Below are positions 26,219-35,572 of a stretch of DNA of 64,000 nt, piece by piece. The stretch comes from an uncultured bacterium (GTDB taxonomy: Bacteria > Planctomycetota > JAJSAM01 > JAJVHW01), in NCBI GenBank assembly GCA_937996235.1, contig CALKVK010000034.1:1-64000 (forward strand), given 5' to 3'. A program made the translations under genes and the position numbers. Each line of letters begins with the position of its first letter. Within the stretch, counting starts at the first letter, position 1. The notes under the pieces are model-generated. The model worked only from the letters and a program-made list of their open reading frames with translations, did no database searches and had not been told where the DNA came from.

Positions 26219-26926
26219 ATGCGCGCACGGGCGCTGGTCGTCGAGGACGAGGAGGACCTGCGGCTCGCGCTGCGGCTGCACCTCGAGGCCGAGGGCTTCG
26301 ACGTGACCGAGTGCGGCGACGGCGCCGCGGCACTCGCGACGCTCGCCGACGCGCGCTTCGACGTCGTGCTGCTCGACCTGCGCCTGCCGCGGCGCGACGG
26401 CACCGACGTGCTGCGCACGCTGCGGGCGCGCGGCGACCGCACGCCGGTCGTGTGCGTCACCGCGCGCGCCGAGGAGCGCGACCGCGTGCTCGGGCTCGAC
26501 CTCGGCGCCGACGACTACGTCGTGAAGCCCTTCTCGGCGGCGGAGCTCTGTGCGCGCGTGCGTGCGGTGCTGCGCCGCGCGCGCGCCGGGCGGCCCGACG
26601 TCATCGACCTCGGCGCGGTGCAGGTGCGCCCGGACGACCGCAGCGCGCTCGTGCGCGGCGCGCGCGTGGAGCTGACCGAGACGGAGACGCGGCTGCTCGT
26701 CTACCTGGCGGCGCGCGACGGCGCCGTCGCCTCGCGCGAGCAGATGCTCGCGGACCTGTGGGGCGTCGATGCCGCGTCGGGCACGCGCACGCTCGACAAC
26801 CACATCGCCCGCCTGCGCAAGAAGCTCGAGATCGACGCAGCCGCGCCGCAGCACCTCGTGACCGTCCACGGCGCCGGCTACCGCCTCGTCCTCGCCCGGA
26901 CTGCTCACGACGACTCACGCACCTGA
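26219..26926 (+). CDS. OmpR-family response regulator
   Basis: A 235-aa regulator: receiver domain 1-~120 with acidic pocket EDEED (E9-D13), phosphoacceptor D53 in LLDLRLPRRDG, T81 in VCVTAR and K103 in YVVKPFS. A C-terminal winged-helix DNA-binding domain (~128-228) shows VELTETETRLLVYLAARDG, TRTLDNHIARLRKKLE and VHGAGYRLV. It pairs with the kinase upstream (one-base gap). A hairpin 48 bases after the stop probably ends the unit. Confidence 0.95.
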   Translation: MRARALVVEDEEDLRLALRLHLEAEGFDVTECGDGAAALATLADARFDVVLLDLRLPRRDGTDVLRTLRARGDRTPVVCVTARAEERDRVLGLDLGADDYVVKPFSAAELCARVRAVLRRARAGRPDVIDLGAVQVRPDDRSALVRGARVELTETETRLLVYLAARDGAVASREQMLADLWGVDAASGTRTLDNHIARLRKKLEIDAAAPQHLVTVHGAGYRLVLARTAHDDSRT

Positions 26927-26973
26927 GCGGTCCAGAGCGCCCGGCCAGTCGCAGCGGTGTGAGACCGCGGGTA

Positions 26974-26993
26974 CGACTCCGTTACCGGAGTCG
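26974..26993 (+). terminator. 8-bp hairpin after the two-component system
   Basis: CGACTCCG-TTAC-CGGAGTCG, perfect stem of eight, 48 bases after the regulator stop and 77 before the next ATG. No T tract. Confidence 0.45.
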
Positions 26994-27069
26994 CGGGCCT
27001 CGGGGGCGTCGAATGGTCACGCGCCGCAGAGGACCCGCGAGGGAAGCGGCGCGAGACAGGAGGAGTGTC

Positions 27070-29538
27070 ATGCGCCGTCTCGTCCCGTTCGCCCTCGTCA
27101 CGCTCGCCTCTCTGCTGCCCGCGGCACTGCCGCAGAGCGCGTGGGCCCAGGAGTCCGGCAGCGCCGCGACCACCGACGAATCCGAGCTCGCGTTCCTGCG
27201 CGCCTACTACCGCGAAGTGGGCGCGAACGACCCGTCGGGCGCCCTCGCGCAATACGACGTGCTGCTCGCGCGGCCGCTCGCGGCATCGGTCGCGGGGCGT
27301 GTGCACGTCGGGCGTCTGCGCTGCCTGCGCGCGCTCGGACGTCACGACGAGGCGGACGCCGCGTTCGCGCGCATCGAGAGGGAGTTCGCGGGCGACGCGG
27401 CCGTGCTCGCCGCGGCGCGGAGCGTCGCGCGCGCGGCGGCGGCCGAGAGCGACGACGTGAACGAGCTCGTGCGCCGCGAGCTGCGCGACGACGCGTGGCG
27501 CGAACGCGTCCCGCGCTTCGGCGACCGCGCCGTGCCGGCGCTCGCGGCGCTCCTGCGCGCGGCGGACCCGGAGACGGTGCGGCGCGCGGCCGAGTCGCTC
27601 GTGCGCATCGCGACCGACACGTCGTGCGGCGCGCTCGTCGACGCCGTCAACTCGGGCGAGATGGGGTACGTGGACCTCGCGTTCACGCCGGACTGGACCA
27701 ACACGAACGGCGTGTTCGCACGGTTCTACCCGGCGGCATTTGGACGGCGGCTGGACGCGATGCGCGACGCCGCACTGCGTGGGCGCTTGGTCGACGCGGC
27801 GTTCGACGCCTTCGGCGCACGCGACTGGATCGGCGACTTCGCCGTCGCGCACCCCGTAGACACGCGCCGGCTTCTGGCGGACCCGAGCGCCGCCGACCGC
27901 AACACCGACCGCGTCGTCGTCGCGTGTGTCGTCCGCGGAGGCGAGTTGAGGCAGCTCGCGCTCACGCACATTCGCGACGCATCGGACCGGGCGTACGCGC
28001 GACTCACGTCGAGCGACGTGCTCTTCTCGCCGCCGCCCGAGTTCGTCGCCGACACCGAAGCGCTCCGGCTGCTCGCCGACCGCGTGGTGCGCAACTCGCG
28101 GGAGCGAACGTCGAGCGTGCTCGTCGACGCACTGCTCGCCGACCCGGAGACACGCGCACTCGGTCTCGACCGGGCGCTCCAACGGAACAACCTCCCGTCG
28201 GAGGACCCGTCGCGCGACGTGCTCGTGCGGGCGCTCGGCGCCGGCGACTGGGGACCGATGCCCGAGAACGAGTACCTGCGTCTCGCACGACTGCTGTCAC
28301 CCGCCCCGACCGCGGACGAGTGGCAGACGATGCTGCCGCACGTTCCCGCCGGCGGCGTCTCCACGCTGCTCCGCTTCCTGCCGAACGCGCCGGAGTTCCA
28401 GGAGGCGCGACGGCGTTCGATCGAAGCGCTCCTCGCGACGCCGGCGCGCGACGCGGCGCTCCGCGCGCTGTGGGACTCGCGCACCGGCACGGCCGAGCTG
28501 ATCGCGCGCGTCGCGCCGCCGTTCCTCGACGACCCGGATGCCGACGTGCGGTACGCCGCTGCGTGGCTGCTGGCGACGCGGCACGGCAAGGACGGTCTCG
28601 ACGCGACGCCGTTCGGTGTGGCGATCGCGCGCGCCGTCGCGGCGAGACTCACGGCCGACGACGTTCCCGACGCACTCGTCCCCGCTCTCTTCGGTCTCGG
28701 TGAAGACGCCACGACCGCGCTCGTGGAGGCGCTCGACGTGAACGGCCGAGGCGTCAGCCGGGTCCTGCAGATCGCCGCCGAGGACGACGCGATCGAGGCG
28801 CTCGCGTGGCGCGTGCTCGAGGCGCCTCCCTCGACGAGCGAGGAGCGCGAGTCGAACTACGACAGCGCCGCGCGCCTCGTCGTGCGACGCGGCGGCGCGG
28901 CGCGCGTCGGGCGCCTCCTGCCTCTGATCTCGGCCGAGTCGCCCACGCTTGCGAACGAGATCCTGGCGGCGACGAAGTGGGCGGCCGTCGACGCGGCCAC
29001 GGCGGGCCGGTTCCTGCGCGCGGCGATCGAGCGCTGCCCCGCCGCCGTGAGGTTCGGACCGCGTCCCGACGGCGAGCTCGGACGCGAGCTGGCCCTGCTC
29101 GCGCTCGTGTCGTCGTCACCGGACGCTCAGATCTGGGGGGCCGACCTCGAACGCACGCTGCAGGACCCGGCGGCGACGGCGCGACTGAGCGAGCTCGCGA
29201 GTTCGACGGACGACCGCGTCCGACGCATCGCCCACAGCGCGCTCGCCGCGATCCGTGCGGCCGCGGAAGATCTCGCCTGGTCGCGCGCCGCCACGGAGCG
29301 CGCGGCGACGCGCGAGCGTGTGCGGACCCTCATCGCCTCCGCGAACCCGCGCGAGCGGATGGCCGGCATCGCGGGCATCGTGGCGCTCGGCGCGCCCGAC
29401 GCGCTCGAGCGCCTGCTCGACGTCGCCGCGGGCGACGCCGATGCCGACGTCGCCGCCGAGGCGCGCCGGGCCCTGCTCGCGCTGCGGCCGGACGCGACCC
29501 CCGCGACGAAGCCGGCGCCCGCCTCCGACGCGAAGTGA
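27070..29538 (+). CDS. secreted helical-repeat (TPR/HEAT) protein
   Basis: An 822-aa exported protein. The reading frame is open far upstream, but the ATG at 27070 follows AGGAGG by six bases and starts a signal peptide (MRRLVPFALVTLASLL, cleavage near AWAQE). The N-terminal ~100 residues look TPR-like (YYREVGANDPSGALAQYDVL, CLRALGRHDEADAAFARIE). The rest is a long helical array with HEAT-like units, clearest around AVPALAALLRAADPETVRRA and the terminal GIAGIVALGAPDALERLLDV. No enzyme motif. Function unknown; a large protein-binding scaffold in the periplasm or outside is inferred. Convergent with the next gene at 16 bases. Confidence 0.83.
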   Translation: MRRLVPFALVTLASLLPAALPQSAWAQESGSAATTDESELAFLRAYYREVGANDPSGALAQYDVLLARPLAASVAGRVHVGRLRCLRALGRHDEADAAFARIEREFAGDAAVLAAARSVARAAAAESDDVNELVRRELRDDAWRERVPRFGDRAVPALAALLRAADPETVRRAAESLVRIATDTSCGALVDAVNSGEMGYVDLAFTPDWTNTNGVFARFYPAAFGRRLDAMRDAALRGRLVDAAFDAFGARDWIGDFAVAHPVDTRRLLADPSAADRNTDRVVVACVVRGGELRQLALTHIRDASDRAYARLTSSDVLFSPPPEFVADTEALRLLADRVVRNSRERTSSVLVDALLADPETRALGLDRALQRNNLPSEDPSRDVLVRALGAGDWGPMPENEYLRLARLLSPAPTADEWQTMLPHVPAGGVSTLLRFLPNAPEFQEARRRSIEALLATPARDAALRALWDSRTGTAELIARVAPPFLDDPDADVRYAAAWLLATRHGKDGLDATPFGVAIARAVAARLTADDVPDALVPALFGLGEDATTALVEALDVNGRGVSRVLQIAAEDDAIEALAWRVLEAPPSTSEERESNYDSAARLVVRRGGAARVGRLLPLISAESPTLANEILAATKWAAVDAATAGRFLRAAIERCPAAVRFGPRPDGELGRELALLALVSSSPDAQIWGADLERTLQDPAATARLSELASSTDDRVRRIAHSALAAIRAAAEDLAWSRAATERAATRERVRTLIASANPRERMAGIAGIVALGAPDALERLLDVAAGDADADVAAEARRALLALRPDATPATKPAPASDAK

Positions 29539-29554
29539 AGCAGTCACGAACGGG

Positions 29555-31159
29555 CTACGGCGCGCGCGTCTCCTCGCACACGAGCGTGACGTGCGGTCCG
29601 CCCGGCACGCAGCAGAGACCCGGCGTCGCCGCGACGAGTCCCGGCGCGGCGACGTCGAGGGCGAGCGTCCCGCAGACGCCCGTGAGCAGGAAGCGTCCGT
29701 CTGCATCGGACCATGCGTCGAGGAAGACGTCGGTGTCGGGCGTGTCGGACGCCGCGCGCGCCCGGACGCGCGCCGCGACGACCGGCGTGCCGTCGCGGCG
29801 GAGCACCCGCCCCGCGAGCGAGCGCGGAGCAGGCGGCTCGCCGATCACCAGCGACGAGCCCGCCGCGACGCTCGGCAGCATCCAGCCGACGAGCGCTCCG
29901 GGTCCGCGTGCGCGCGAGACGACGATGTCGAACACGCCGTCCGGATGGACGGGTATGGCGAGGCCGGACGCGCCCAGCCAGAGCGTCGTGACAGGCAGCG
30001 CGCGCGTGGTGTCGATCACACGGACGAACGCGTCGTCGTGGCGCGACGCGGGCGCCGCGAGCACGATCGACGCAGCAGGCGTCCCCGCCGCCGGCTCGCA
30101 CAACGTCAGTTCCACGTCGTCGCCGCAGACGTCGTGCGCGCACGCCGTCGGCCGTCCGGGTCCGACGCAACCGCTCCGCGTGCGGGCCGCGCGCACGTGC
30201 AGCGGACCGATCGCGACGAACCGCAGCGTGAGCGCGTCCGCGCCTTCGGGCCCTGCGCCGCGGAGCACCGCACCTTCCGCGTGCACGCCGTCCAGCGCGT
30301 CGACATCCACGACGAACTGCGGGATCGACGCGCGCGCGGCGTCCACGAAGCGCACCGTCACGCAGCGCTCGCGCGGTGACAGCGCGGCCGGCAACACGAC
30401 GCGCTGCGCGTCGCCCGCTCCCGCGGAGACGCGCGCAATGGTCGTCGCGGGCATCCCGCGCACCGACGCGACGAGCCGGTAGGGGCCCGCGGCGAGTCCG
30501 TCGAGCACGAAGCTGCCGTCGTCGCGCGTCCACGTCGCGAATCGCCACGGCAGCGCATCGGCGACGACGCCGAACTCCTCGGGAACGCGGTCGGCGTCGG
30601 GGGTGACGCGCAGATGCACGCCGGTCGCGGGGCTCCCGTCCGCGAACGCGACGCTCCCCTCGAGTGCGCAGCCCGCGGCGAGGACGACTTCGCTCGGCTC
30701 ACGGCGCGCGGCGCCGACCCACCGCACGGCGCGCGGCGCGCAGCCGCCGGCCGTCACGACGACCCATGCCGCGTGGGGACCCGGATCGCAGCGCACGAGT
30801 GCGGTGGCGTCGGGTGACGCGAGCTGACGGCCGTCGGGCGCCCACACGCACGCCTCGGTGACGCGCGCACCGTCCGTGCGCACGAGACGCAGCGCGAGCG
30901 GGCCCTCGCCGCCCGGCGGCGCGGTCGGCGGTGGCGGCGGGTCGTCCGGCGCACGCCGGCCGGGGGGCACCTCGCCGCGGCCGGCGCGGAGCGGCGGACA
31001 GCGGTGCCGCGCGTCGCCCGGCGCGGGTTCCGCGAGTTGCGGACCCGTCGACGCCGGCGGCAGCTCCTCGCTCGGCCGCGGATCGCCGTAGCAGCCGCCG
31101 TGCGCCCACGCGTGCGCTGCCAGGAGTGCGACGACGGCTGCTGCGGCGGCGTGGCGCAT
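29555..31159 (-). CDS. secreted protein with carboxypeptidase-regulatory-like modules
   Basis: A 534-aa exported protein. I chose the ATG at 31159 because it opens a signal peptide (MRHAAAAAVVALLAAHAWA); a GTG at 31186 would add nine residues, and neither has a clear ribosome site. A proline-rich low-complexity segment follows, then at least three beta modules with the plan G-x-V-x-DGxPxxGVxVxVxxDG-xFxLxGLxxGxYxL. Examples are LEGSVAFADGSPATGVHL with RDDGSFVLDGLAAGPYRLVA, and LAGRVLRRDGTPVVAARVRA with SDADGRFLLTGV near the end. It probably sits in the envelope. No catalytic motif is visible. Confidence 0.8.
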   Translation of the reverse strand: MRHAAAAAVVALLAAHAWAHGGCYGDPRPSEELPPASTGPQLAEPAPGDARHRCPPLRAGRGEVPPGRRAPDDPPPPPTAPPGGEGPLALRLVRTDGARVTEACVWAPDGRQLASPDATALVRCDPGPHAAWVVVTAGGCAPRAVRWVGAARREPSEVVLAAGCALEGSVAFADGSPATGVHLRVTPDADRVPEEFGVVADALPWRFATWTRDDGSFVLDGLAAGPYRLVASVRGMPATTIARVSAGAGDAQRVVLPAALSPRERCVTVRFVDAARASIPQFVVDVDALDGVHAEGAVLRGAGPEGADALTLRFVAIGPLHVRAARTRSGCVGPGRPTACAHDVCGDDVELTLCEPAAGTPAASIVLAAPASRHDDAFVRVIDTTRALPVTTLWLGASGLAIPVHPDGVFDIVVSRARGPGALVGWMLPSVAAGSSLVIGEPPAPRSLAGRVLRRDGTPVVAARVRARAASDTPDTDVFLDAWSDADGRFLLTGVCGTLALDVAAPGLVAATPGLCCVPGGPHVTLVCEETRAP

Positions 31160-31229
31160 GCCGGACGGCCGCAAGCGCGCTGCCACACGCCGCCCACCTC
31201 GCGCAGGCGCGGTCGCGTCACCGTGGCGC

Positions 31230-31235
31230 TACGCT
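31230..31235 (+). promoter_or_regulatory. TACGCT -10 box of leaderless membrane-protein pair
   Basis: TACGCT lies eight bases before the GTG at 31244. The surrounding GCGCTACGCTGGCGCAGCGTG closely resembles the sequence before the aminotransferase GTG at 19047. Confidence 0.5.
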
Positions 31236-31243
31236 GGCGCAGC

Positions 31244-31669
31244 GTGCATGCAGGAGACGAGTCGATCGACGCCGCACCGCCGCGCCGTCCCGCGGGGGCG
31301 CGCTGGGCGGGCCTGCTCGAGACCGGGGCGTGGATCGCAGCGGCGTGGCCGCTCTTCTTCGCGGTGCTGCTCCACGCGTGCTGGCTGCACGCGTGGGTGC
31401 TCCTCGGCCACCGCCCGCGGCCGTACCTCGACGATCCGAAGTACATCCCCGGACTCGGCGGCTGGGGCTGGCCCACGTCGCTCGCGTGCCTCGGCATCCT
31501 TCCCGCGGGCCTCGCGCTCGTCGGACTGTTGCCGCTCCGCCTCGGCGCCGCTGCGCCGCCCCGTCGTCATGCGCGGGTGCGGTGCGGCGCGTCGCTTCTG
31601 CTCTACGTGGGCGTCATGGCCGCTCTCCGCGCCGACCCGTGGGCCGTCTTCGACTGGTGGCTCGACTGA
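31244..31669 (+). CDS. small membrane protein, first of a tandem pair
   Basis: A 141-aa protein starting with GTG. It has three probable membrane helices (LETGAWIAAAWPLFFAVLLH, LGILPAGLALVGLLPLRLG, SLLLYVGVMAALRA) and the motif LHAWVLLGHRPRPYLDDPKY between the first two. The next gene is a clear paralogue with the same layout. The motif GHxPxPxxDDPK also occurs in hypothetical inner-membrane proteins of other high-GC bacteria; no function is known to me. The start is supported by a TACGCT box eight bases upstream and by the start of homology to the paralogue. Confidence 0.72.
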   Translation: MHAGDESIDAAPPRRPAGARWAGLLETGAWIAAAWPLFFAVLLHACWLHAWVLLGHRPRPYLDDPKYIPGLGGWGWPTSLACLGILPAGLALVGLLPLRLGAAAPPRRHARVRCGASLLLYVGVMAALRADPWAVFDWWLD

Positions 31670-32106
31670 TGGAGCCCGGGCCGGCAGCCGCGGAACCCGC
31701 GCCGCCGCGGCGGACGAGCGCCACGCGCTGGGCGGTGCTCGTCGAACTCGGAGCGTGGCTCGCGGCCATGTGGCCGCTGACGTTCGCCCTCGCGCTCCAC
31801 GCGCAGTGGCTCCACGCATGGAGCCTGATCGGCCACCGACCGCGGACCACGCTGGACGACCCCAACTCGATCGTCGGCCTCCGCGGATGGGCGCTGCCCG
31901 CGGAGATCGGTCTCGCCGGCGTGCCGCTCGCGACGCTCGTCGTCGCCGCGGTGGCGCTGGCACGCGTCGCGACGCCGCGCCTGCAGCGCCCGCGAGCGCT
32001 CCGCCACACCGGCACTGCCGTCCTCGTGTTCGTGTCCGGCCTGCTGCTCCTCTGGACGGACCCGCTCCACGCGGTCTCCTGGTGGCTCGCAGGATGGATG
32101 GACTGA
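31669..32106 (+). CDS. small membrane protein, second of a tandem pair
   Basis: A 145-aa paralogue of the preceding gene: RWAVLVELGAWLAAMWPLTF against RWAGLLETGAWIAAAWPLFF, and LHAWSLIGHRPRTTLDDPNS against LHAWVLLGHRPRPYLDDPKY. The ATG overlaps the first gene's stop by one base (TGATG), so translation is coupled. Three hydrophobic helices. Likely a homo- or heteromeric membrane complex, which is inference from the duplication and coupling. Confidence 0.75.
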   Translation: MEPGPAAAEPAPPRRTSATRWAVLVELGAWLAAMWPLTFALALHAQWLHAWSLIGHRPRTTLDDPNSIVGLRGWALPAEIGLAGVPLATLVVAAVALARVATPRLQRPRALRHTGTAVLVFVSGLLLLWTDPLHAVSWWLAGWMD

Positions 32107-32118
32107 CAGGCGCGGCGG

Positions 32119-33489
32119 TCAGGCCCGCCGCAGGAGCGCCGCGTAGCCGCCGCCGCGACGGCCCGGCACGGGCAGCGTGGCGCGCTCCGACGCGAGCGTG
32201 AACTCGGCGTCCTCGGCCAGGAACGCGCGCACGACGTCCTCGTTCTCGGTGCGGTCGATCGAGCACGTCGCGTAGACGAGGCGCCCGCCGGGCCGCACGC
32301 GCGACGCGGCGACGAGCAGCAGATGCGCCGCCTGCTCGGCGAGCATCGCGATGCGCTCGGGCCCCTCGAGGCGCAGCCGCGCCTCGACGCGCTGCGCGAG
32401 CACACCGGTGTTGGAGCAGGGCACGTCCACCAGCACGGCGTCGAAGCCGGGGACGTCGCGTCCGCGCAGCCCCTTCGGCAGCGCGTCGGGGTCGGTCGCG
32501 TCGAGCCCGACGACGGCCACCTGCGCGAGTCCGCGGCGGCGCACGGCGCGCGCGAGGGCGTCGGTGCGCGGGCCCGGCAGGTCCACCGCGAGCAGCACGC
32601 CCTCCGCGCCGACGGACTCCGCGAGCGCGAGCGTCTTCCCGCCGGGCGCGGCGCAGAGCTCGAGCAGGCCCTCGCCGGGACGCGCCTCGAGCAGCGGCGC
32701 GACCTCGGCCGCAGTCGGGTCCTGCACCGCGAACCAGCCCTCCTCGTAGCCGGGCAGCTCGGGCACGGCCCCCGCCCCGCGGAGCAGCAGGCACGGACCC
32801 TCCGCCTCCCACGCGATCCCGCGTGCCTCGAGCGCGGCGACGAGTTCCTCGCGCCGGCCGCCGAGCGGGCGGAGGGCGACCGCCGGCGTGGCGATCCCGG
32901 CCTCGAGCAGCGTGCGCGCGACGTCGGTACCGTGCTGCTCGCGGAAGCGGCTGACCAGCCACTCGGGGCACGAGTACGCGGCGGCGAGCCAGGCGGTCTC
33001 GTCCGTCGCCGGGTCGGGCAGCACCGGCTCGCGGAGGCGCGTCCACGTGCCGTCGCCCCGCGGAAGCGCGGCGCGCGGGTCGTCGCCCGGCTCGACCGAC
33101 GGCTCCGCCTCGACGAGTCCGGCGAGGCGCCGCAGCACCGCGTTCACGAAGCCCGCGGCCCGGGGCCGCCCGGCCGCCTTCACCGCCTCGACGGTCGCGT
33201 GGACCGCCGCGCGCTCGGGCACCCGATCGAGGAACGCGATCTGGTACGCGCCGAGCCGGAGCGCGTTCCGATCGACCGCGTGGGCCGCGTCGAGGGGCCG
33301 GGTCAGCAGCGGCGCGAGGAGCGCGTCGAGGCTGATCCGGCGCCGCAGCACCCCCTGCACGAGCTCGCGCGCGAGGTCGCGGTCGCGCGGCTCGAGGGGC
33401 GTCCGGCGCAGGGCGGCGTCCAGGGTCTCGCGAGCGCGCGCGCCCCGCTCGACGCGGACGAGGGTCTCGAGGGCGAGGCGACGTGGCAT
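32119..33489 (-). CDS. rsmB: 16S rRNA m5C967 methyltransferase
   Basis: RsmB (Sun/Fmu family) methylates C5 of cytosine 967 in 16S rRNA. The 456-aa protein has an N-terminal NusB-like RNA-binding domain (~1-135: LALETLVRVERGARARETLD, GFVNAVLRRLAG). The methyltransferase shows CAAPGGKTLALAE, LAVDLPGPR, the catalytic-cysteine motif VDVPCSNTGVLAQR and the second cysteine in LVYATCSIDRTENEDVV. I chose the ATG at 33489 because a TATGCT box lies seven bases upstream; the ATG at 33501 would overlap that box. Convergent with the membrane-protein pair. Confidence 0.94.
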   Translation of the reverse strand: MPRRLALETLVRVERGARARETLDAALRRTPLEPRDRDLARELVQGVLRRRISLDALLAPLLTRPLDAAHAVDRNALRLGAYQIAFLDRVPERAAVHATVEAVKAAGRPRAAGFVNAVLRRLAGLVEAEPSVEPGDDPRAALPRGDGTWTRLREPVLPDPATDETAWLAAAYSCPEWLVSRFREQHGTDVARTLLEAGIATPAVALRPLGGRREELVAALEARGIAWEAEGPCLLLRGAGAVPELPGYEEGWFAVQDPTAAEVAPLLEARPGEGLLELCAAPGGKTLALAESVGAEGVLLAVDLPGPRTDALARAVRRRGLAQVAVVGLDATDPDALPKGLRGRDVPGFDAVLVDVPCSNTGVLAQRVEARLRLEGPERIAMLAEQAAHLLLVAASRVRPGGRLVYATCSIDRTENEDVVRAFLAEDAEFTLASERATLPVPGRRGGGYAALLRRA

Positions 33490-33496
33490 GGCGGCG

Positions 33497-33502
33497 AGCA
33501 TA
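33497..33502 (-). promoter_or_regulatory. TATGCT -10 box of leaderless rsmB
   Basis: Minus-strand TATGCT ends seven bases before the ATG at 33489; no Shine-Dalgarno is present. Confidence 0.45.
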
Positions 33503-33634
33503 GGCCCACCCGGATGGGGACGCTGGAAACTACGACGTGTTCCGGCCTCGGCCTCGTCGGCACGCGCCGGTCCGTGGTCGCGGACATGCGGTCCGCGCGT
33601 GAGGCCGCTCACGGGCGGCGCGACGGCGGGTCGC

Positions 33635-33640
33635 TAGAAT
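33635..33640 (+). promoter_or_regulatory. TAGAAT -10-like box
   Basis: TAGAAT stands out in a very GC-rich 293-base gap, 142 bases before the ATG at 33783. No clear -35 is seen. The long leader region contains nothing else I can name. Confidence 0.3.
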
Positions 33641-33782
33641 CGTCTCGCGGAACGCGGCCCGGCCGCCGTGGCCGGGTCCGGGCAGCGGAGCCGACGACGG
33701 TCGCCGCGGGGTCCCTGCGGCCAGGACGGCGGCCGCGCGCGGACGACCACGGCCACGGCCCCGGCCCGGTGGGAGGCCCGCC

Positions 33783-34652
33783 ATGCGCCTCGCGGCATCG
33801 ATCGTCGCGCCGGTGCTCGCCGCCGTCGCGCTGCTGTACGTCCCCACCCCGGTCGCGACCGGCGCGAAGCCGCCACCGGGCATCGCCGACGTCGAGGGGT
33901 CGTACCGGTTCAAGGTGCGGACGACGTGGACGACGATCGACGACGGCGTCGTCCACTCGCGGAAGATGACCGAACGCTGGACGATCGCGGCGACCTCGGC
34001 GACGACCGCGACCGTCTCGGTCCCGGACGCCGGCCTCACGTTCGACGGCTACTACGGCCACGGTGTTCTCGTCTGGGGCTACCACGACTCCGGCTACCCG
34101 TTCGACCACTACGGAGTCCTCCGCTTCGCCGGCAAGTCGGGGAAGACGAAGGCGAAGGGCCAGGTCGCGTGGGTGGGGCTCGACGGCGACGAGCTCGAGG
34201 TCATGAGCGGCCGACGCGACGACGACCCGCCCGAGCCGACGACCGGGAAGACCCACGACGGCCGTGCGAGCTCCCACCCGGCGGTCCGGGACCTCGTCGG
34301 CACGTACCGCGTCCGCGTGCGCGGCACGATCTACGCGCCGACATCCGGCGGCATCGAGAAGGGCGGCGACCGGCTCACGCTGACGATCCGCCAGGGTGGT
34401 GACGAGGATCTGCTGATCCGGCCGGAGGGCGAGGACACCGACCTGCCGGCGCGCTACCGCGAGGGCGTCCTGACGCTCTCCGTACTCGACGATCCGGCCG
34501 CCGCGACCTTCGGCATCTGGGCCCGGCTCCTGGTCCGGGGCAAGCCGGGGAAGCTGCACTTCACGGGGCCGTTCCTGACGTTCGAGCGCCTCGGCCAGTC
34601 CGACGACGAAGCCGAACTCGGCAGGATGGCCGGCAGACAGATCCGCGACTGA
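33783..34652 (+). CDS. secreted beta-rich protein, unknown function
   Basis: A 289-aa exported protein. The ATG follows GGGAGG by six bases and begins a signal peptide (MRLAASIVAPVLAAVALLYV). Two similar halves are suggested: DVEGSYRFKVRTTWTTIDDG near residue 35 and DLVGTYRVRVRGTIYAPTSG near 170, each followed by WTIA/LTIR strands and a Lys-Gly segment (AGKSGKTKAKGQ, VRGKPGKLHFTG). This looks like a duplicated lipocalin- or barrel-like beta domain. No family recognised, no catalytic motif. The first copy of the ~175-bp direct repeat begins 54 bases after its stop. Confidence 0.78.
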   Translation: MRLAASIVAPVLAAVALLYVPTPVATGAKPPPGIADVEGSYRFKVRTTWTTIDDGVVHSRKMTERWTIAATSATTATVSVPDAGLTFDGYYGHGVLVWGYHDSGYPFDHYGVLRFAGKSGKTKAKGQVAWVGLDGDELEVMSGRRDDDPPEPTTGKTHDGRASSHPAVRDLVGTYRVRVRGTIYAPTSGGIEKGGDRLTLTIRQGGDEDLLIRPEGEDTDLPARYREGVLTLSVLDDPAAATFGIWARLLVRGKPGKLHFTGPFLTFERLGQSDDEAELGRMAGRQIRD

Positions 34653-34706
34653 CGACCGGCACGCCGCACGGCTGCCCCGCGGCGAGCCGGGTAGGGTCCG
34701 CAACCG

Positions 34707-34881
34707 CGCAACCGGGACAGGGCAGCTCCTCTGCCGTCTGCGTCCGCCGAACGAGCCATCGCGCGGAACGGTCGCGACCGCCTCGAACGCGTCCCGTGCG
34801 CCGGACCAGGGCCGATGATCTCCAGGCTCGCGCACCGTCGCGGCCATCGACGCCAAGGCCGTCCGCCTGCAACGATGCGCG
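34707..34881. repeat. direct repeat copy 1 (R1, 175 bp)
   Basis: It begins CGCAACCGGGACAGGGCAGC and is about 90% identical to R2 at 35686-35871 (about 18 substitutions plus one 11-base indel). It lies just downstream, on the minus strand, of the 177-aa orphan gene, in the otherwise gene-free stretch 34653-35033. No ORF is convincing inside it. The rest of that stretch shows nothing I can name. Confidence 0.85.
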
Positions 34882-35033
34882 AGGTGTCGGCGTCTTCGCG
34901 CGAGCCACGCAGCATGGCAACCCAGCCCCGATCGCGAACGCGAGACCGACCGTCTCTCCGCCCCATCGCTCTGGAGCGCGTCGCCGTCGAGGGACCCACA
35001 CCCACTCGCTCCCACTGTTCAGTATCGCACCTG

Positions 35034-35567
35034 TCACGACTTCGGCTCATCCGACTCGCGACATGTTTGACCCGGAGGGAACTCGAGATTCTCATCGAAT
35101 ACTACGCGGTAGAGCGGCTGGTACCCGCGTCCTTCGGGGTCGTTCGGAATTCGGAAGCGAGTCGTGGCAACAACCAACGTGCACGGCAGATGCATCACCG
35201 AGTGCCGCGACAATGCCACAGCCAGATCCCGACGAAGCGGCGTGACCATCTCGCGCGGATCCAACACGCGACCGTTGACGCTCCACGGCCCCTGAGTGAC
35301 CATTGCAAAGCGCCCGATCAGGGACAACCAAAGGCAGACCGCCTCGTCCCCACGCGCAACTGACCACCGATAGCAGACGGACTCCTCGAAGTCCGTTTCG
35401 TCGTCGATTCGATCCGAAATGACCCGAGTATCCTGCCGCAGCGACTCGTATGGTCGCGAGTCGATCGCGAGCTGCTGAAACCCATAGTCTGGCGCGTCGC
35501 GACACACAAAGCACCGGTCTATCGCTTGCTCAATACTCGCCTTCGCTCGCTGGGCTCCCGAGGACAA
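35034..35567 (-). CDS. orphan immunity-like protein, unknown family
   Basis: A 177-aa protein with codon use and GC clearly lower than its neighbours, pointing to horizontal origin. The start is probably the TTG at 35567, five bases after the stop of a toxin-tail-like remnant; no other in-frame start keeps the N-terminus. The sequence is soluble and mixed alpha/beta, with Cys and aromatic residues (IDRCFVCRDAPDYGFQQLAI, ESVCYRWSVARGDEAVCLWL, YQPLYRVVFDENLEFPPG). I recognise no domain. Position directly after a toxin-tail fragment and between direct repeats suggests an immunity protein left from a displaced toxin cassette; this is inference. Confidence 0.6.
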   Translation of the reverse strand: MSSGAQRAKASIEQAIDRCFVCRDAPDYGFQQLAIDSRPYESLRQDTRVISDRIDDETDFEESVCYRWSVARGDEAVCLWLSLIGRFAMVTQGPWSVNGRVLDPREMVTPLRRDLAVALSRHSVMHLPCTLVVATTRFRIPNDPEGRGYQPLYRVVFDENLEFPPGQTCRESDEPKS

Positions 35568-35572
35568 GACGG

